From: Sphaerolaimus hirsutus
Taxonomy: Eukaryota; Nematoda; Chromadorea; Monhysterida; Sphaerolaimidae
NCBI GenBank assembly: GCA_964036195.1
Contig: OZ038450.1
Span: 13,208,701-13,272,700, forward strand
DNA: 64,000 nt
Direction: 5' to 3'
Positions 62,150-64,000 of the stretch are shown one piece after another. The notes beneath the pieces are model-generated. The model made no database searches. It had not been told where the DNA came from and saw only the letters and a program-made list of their open reading frames with translations. The stretch's first letter is position 1. Each line of letters opens with the position of its first letter. The translations under genes were made by a program, and so were the position numbers.

Positions 62150-63578
62150 CTGTAAGATAAATTCAAATTTAATCTTTTGGTAAATACTCAAATACATTTT
62201 ATTACTTCCAATCTAAATAACATATTAGAAATAATTCAACCTTCAAATTTTTCGTTTGAAATAAATGATATGCCACAATATATTAGAGGAAACACCACAA
62301 ATGTATAATATTTAAAACCAGTACACAGTAAGGTGTAACAAATTTGGGAATGTTACATCAATATTTATATTTAATTCATAACAGAATGTATACTAACGAG
62401 TTTTTTTTCCATAACTTTCAAAGCAACGTCTGCTTTGCTCACTGCACCGCGTTTCTTCGTTATCACTGTCTTGTCACTTCTTTTGACGAGTGGACCGAAC
62501 ACGTCTTCGATCCTGAGTGGTGGAATTTTCTTACGCGGCGGCGTCGCAGGAACAACCATAGGAGGTCTCGTTTGTATTCCATCCTGAAAACATTGTATTA
62601 TTAAAAACTTTTATGATCTCAATAATTATATTGTCACTTCAGGCATGGTACTACTAACTAATAATTAAATAAAAACGTACGTCTAAACATTAAAAATTTC
62701 ACGACAAACATTCAACGTCAAACATTCCCCGTCAAACATTCCACGTCAACGGTTAAAAAATTCAAAAATGTAATTTTTGCATTTGACGCAGAATGTCGAC
62801 GTGAAATGTTTCGACGTGAAAAGATTTTAAAATCTTTTCACGTCGAAACATTTCACGTTCGACTATTGCATGCAATAGTCGAACGTGAAATGTTTCGACG
62901 TAGATTCTTGATATATACTATTTTTATGTATTTTTATGATGTAAACATAAGTGTATTATTAGATTTTACAATTTTAATGCACATTTCTTTATTTTTTTAA
63001 GAGAAAATGTACATTTCATTATTAAAAATTTAAAAGTGTAACCTTTTGATAGATGACTATTTTCGTCCTTGATTCCACACATGAATCTTTGACCGCGCCG
63101 ACCTTGGCAGCAGTTTTCGCGGCGCCCACATTTGTAGAAGTTTTTAAGTCTGTTTTGTTGACGCCGAGTTGATCGCAAACCTCGCCAACGTCGACACTGT
63201 CACATGAATCTGTGATTGTAGGTAAAATAAATGAAACGTTAAATATAAAACAGACTAAGTAAGTACTTGTACATATTTAAATAAATAATTATGAAATGTT
63301 ACTATACACTTTATAAATATTTTTAAGCAATTTAAGACTACAATAAAGTTTATTGGTGTACACTAATATATGAAATTACCTTTATTGTTGGAATCCGCAG
63401 CGCCTGAAATCTCTAAACGAGACGCAATGTCATCTGGATTTTGGATTTGTGCTGATGTCGGACGCTCAGAAACAATATGTGACGCCGGCTCTTTTCCATT
63501 TGACATTGGGCGTTTGTCGGCAGCAGACAGATTCGGTTCTTGAGCCATTTGCGGAACAGTGGCACTCGTGGTAGTTAC
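62111..63578 (-). CDS. Unrecognised, probably nuclear protein, last four exons
   Basis: On -, exons 63578-63380, 63209-63043, 62583-62398 and 62149-62111 join without stops (phases 1, 0, 0) to 196 residues and TAG. Splice sites are canonical: acceptors CATTTTTAG, ACAATCACAG, GTTTTCAG and TTATCTTACAG; donors AAAG|GTAATT, AAAAG|GTTACA and CTC|GTTAGT. The product is hydrophilic, with TPPRKKIPPLRIEDVFGPLV, KRSDKTVITKKRGAVSKADV and a lysine-rich end (KKKTLPQKRKKK) that looks like a nuclear or nucleolar localisation signal. If the CTC|GTTAGT donor is not used, the frame ends at 62371 instead. No family is recognised, and the first exon shown begins at an acceptor, so upstream exons lie off the window. 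Confidence 0.65.
62398..62583 (-). CDS. Unknown nuclear-protein gene, PRKK exon
   Basis: Acceptor GTTTTCAG, then DGIQTRPPMVVPATPPRKKI and onward to ALKVMEKKL. The donor CTC|GTTAGT keeps phase 0 with the last exon. The alternative is an unspliced end after SIHSVMN at 62371. Confidence 0.6.
62695..62905. repeat. ACGTGAAA palindrome cluster with two interlocked perfect palindromes
   Basis: 62799-62858 is a perfect palindrome of 30-bp arms centred on GATTTTAAAATC. 62840-62901 is a second one of 31-bp arms centred on TTGCATGCAA. They overlap over ACGTCGAAACATTTCACGT. CATTCAACGTCAAACATTCC-type direct motifs precede them. Located in an intron of the - strand gene. Confidence 0.75.
63043..63209 (-). 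CDS. Unknown nuclear-protein gene, middle exon
   Basis: The split codon G+AT gives Asp, then SCDSVDVGEVCDQLGVNKTD and onward to TKIVIYQK. The donor is AAAAG|GTTACA, phase 0. Confidence 0.62.
63380..63578 (-). CDS. Unknown nuclear-protein gene, exon at window edge side
   Basis: Starts in phase 0 after CATTTTTAG and ends AATAAAG|GTAATT in phase 1. Encodes VTTTSATVPQMAQEPNLSAA, then a Ser/Ala/Pro-rich stretch to AADSNNK; likely disordered. An ATG at 63548 is internal. Confidence 0.62.
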
Positions 63579-63603
63579 CTAAAAATGTGATTAGCTAGTC
63601 ATT

Positions 63604-63715
63604 CAGGGACATATCCTGGATTTTTGAGCGGGGGGGGGGGCGCTTGTTTACGGATCCCCCGTGTGGAGGTGGGTGTCTGGTCTGAGCCCCCTCCCTAAAA
63701 TTTTGCCTGCACAGT
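63604..63715. mobile_element. Truncated CAAGGACGT-family hAT-like MITE
   Basis: CAGGGACATATCCTGGATTT is the inverted terminal sequence seen at the right end of the copies at 51494 and 62029, followed by the GAGCGGGGGGG block and GCCCCCTCCC. The opposite end is missing. Confidence 0.6.
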
Positions 63716-63736
63716 AAATGAATGGCGTCATAGGGC

Positions 63737-64000
63737 TAGGGTTAAAACGGGATCCCGATCCCGATACCGGATCCTGTGAAATTCCGGGATTTACCAGTCC
63801 CGATCCGAATCCCGAGAAACTCCAAAGTCCGGGATCCCGATCTCGGAAAAATTAGTGGAAATAATAAAAAGTGAAATAATGACGTTTTTGCATGCAAAAA
63901 TGTGAACGCAAACCCCCAGCGTCCATTTTATCCCACGTTTCTGACATCCAACAGTTTTTTGAGATCTTTATGAACAAGTGTGTATGCCAGAACATTGGCC
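63737..64000. mobile_element. Left part of a TAGGGTTAAAACGGGATCC element, runs to window edge
   Basis: Starts TAGGGTTAAAACGGGATCCC and has alternating GGGATCCCGATCCCG arrays. The first bases resemble the element at 59934. The right end is not in the window, and the last 100 bases are unassigned. Confidence 0.4.

Overview
The window is eukaryotic nuclear DNA, most probably from an invertebrate animal. It has spliced genes with canonical GT-AG introns, an ortholog-like match to the animal protein GGNBP2, a BEL/Pao LTR retrotransposon, Helitrons and many short non-autonomous DNA transposons. The species cannot be fixed from sequence alone. Coding exons, especially those of the first gene, are strikingly GC-rich against an AT-rich background.

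Left part (1-10.5 kb): the 3' half of a GGNBP2-like gene lies on the + strand in eight exons, with intron phases that agree throughout and a likely 12-codon last exon ending at 6178. Its introns hold transposon debris. Two or three orphan exon candidates lie on the - strand: a proline-rich frame, a transmembrane exon and a C-type-lectin-like fragment. Middle left (10.5-22.3 kb): a 1.35-kb fold-back element, several TA-flanked and 8-bp-TSD MITEs, and a complete three-exon gene for a small secreted eight-cysteine peptide (14329-16060). A second large fold-back element (18754-20107) carries two smaller TA-target insertions, and each has its empty site preserved in the opposite arm.

22.3-31.0 kb and 52.1-57.5 kb: three large non-autonomous Helitrons of one family, all with the transposition strand on -. 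I infer them from precise termini (TC at the 5' end, hairpin plus 11 nt plus CTAG at the 3' end, insertion between A and T). They are filled with 27-bp and about 116-bp tandem repeats, and carry an inward copy of their own 3' end whose hairpin has a compensatory base-pair change.

35.1-47.7 kb: a full-length, apparently young BEL/Pao element (12,563 bp, - strand) with almost identical 1,295-bp LTRs, a 5-bp target duplication, a primer-binding-site position and one uninterrupted 2,908-codon frame. That frame joins Gag, protease, reverse transcriptase, RNase H, integrase and a C-terminal envelope-like glycoprotein. It sits inside an older TIR DNA transposon (34572-48638).

Right part (47.7-64 kb): an orphan - strand exon, tandem MITEs sharing one TA, two copies of a 445-bp hAT-like MITE with perfect 8-bp target duplications, perfect 60-bp palindromes built from ACGTGAAA motifs, and the last four exons of an unrecognised lysine-rich, probably nuclear protein on the - strand (63578 to 62111). 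The host genes look functionally unrelated to each other; most of the window is layered mobile DNA. I saw no rRNA, tRNA or CRISPR array.
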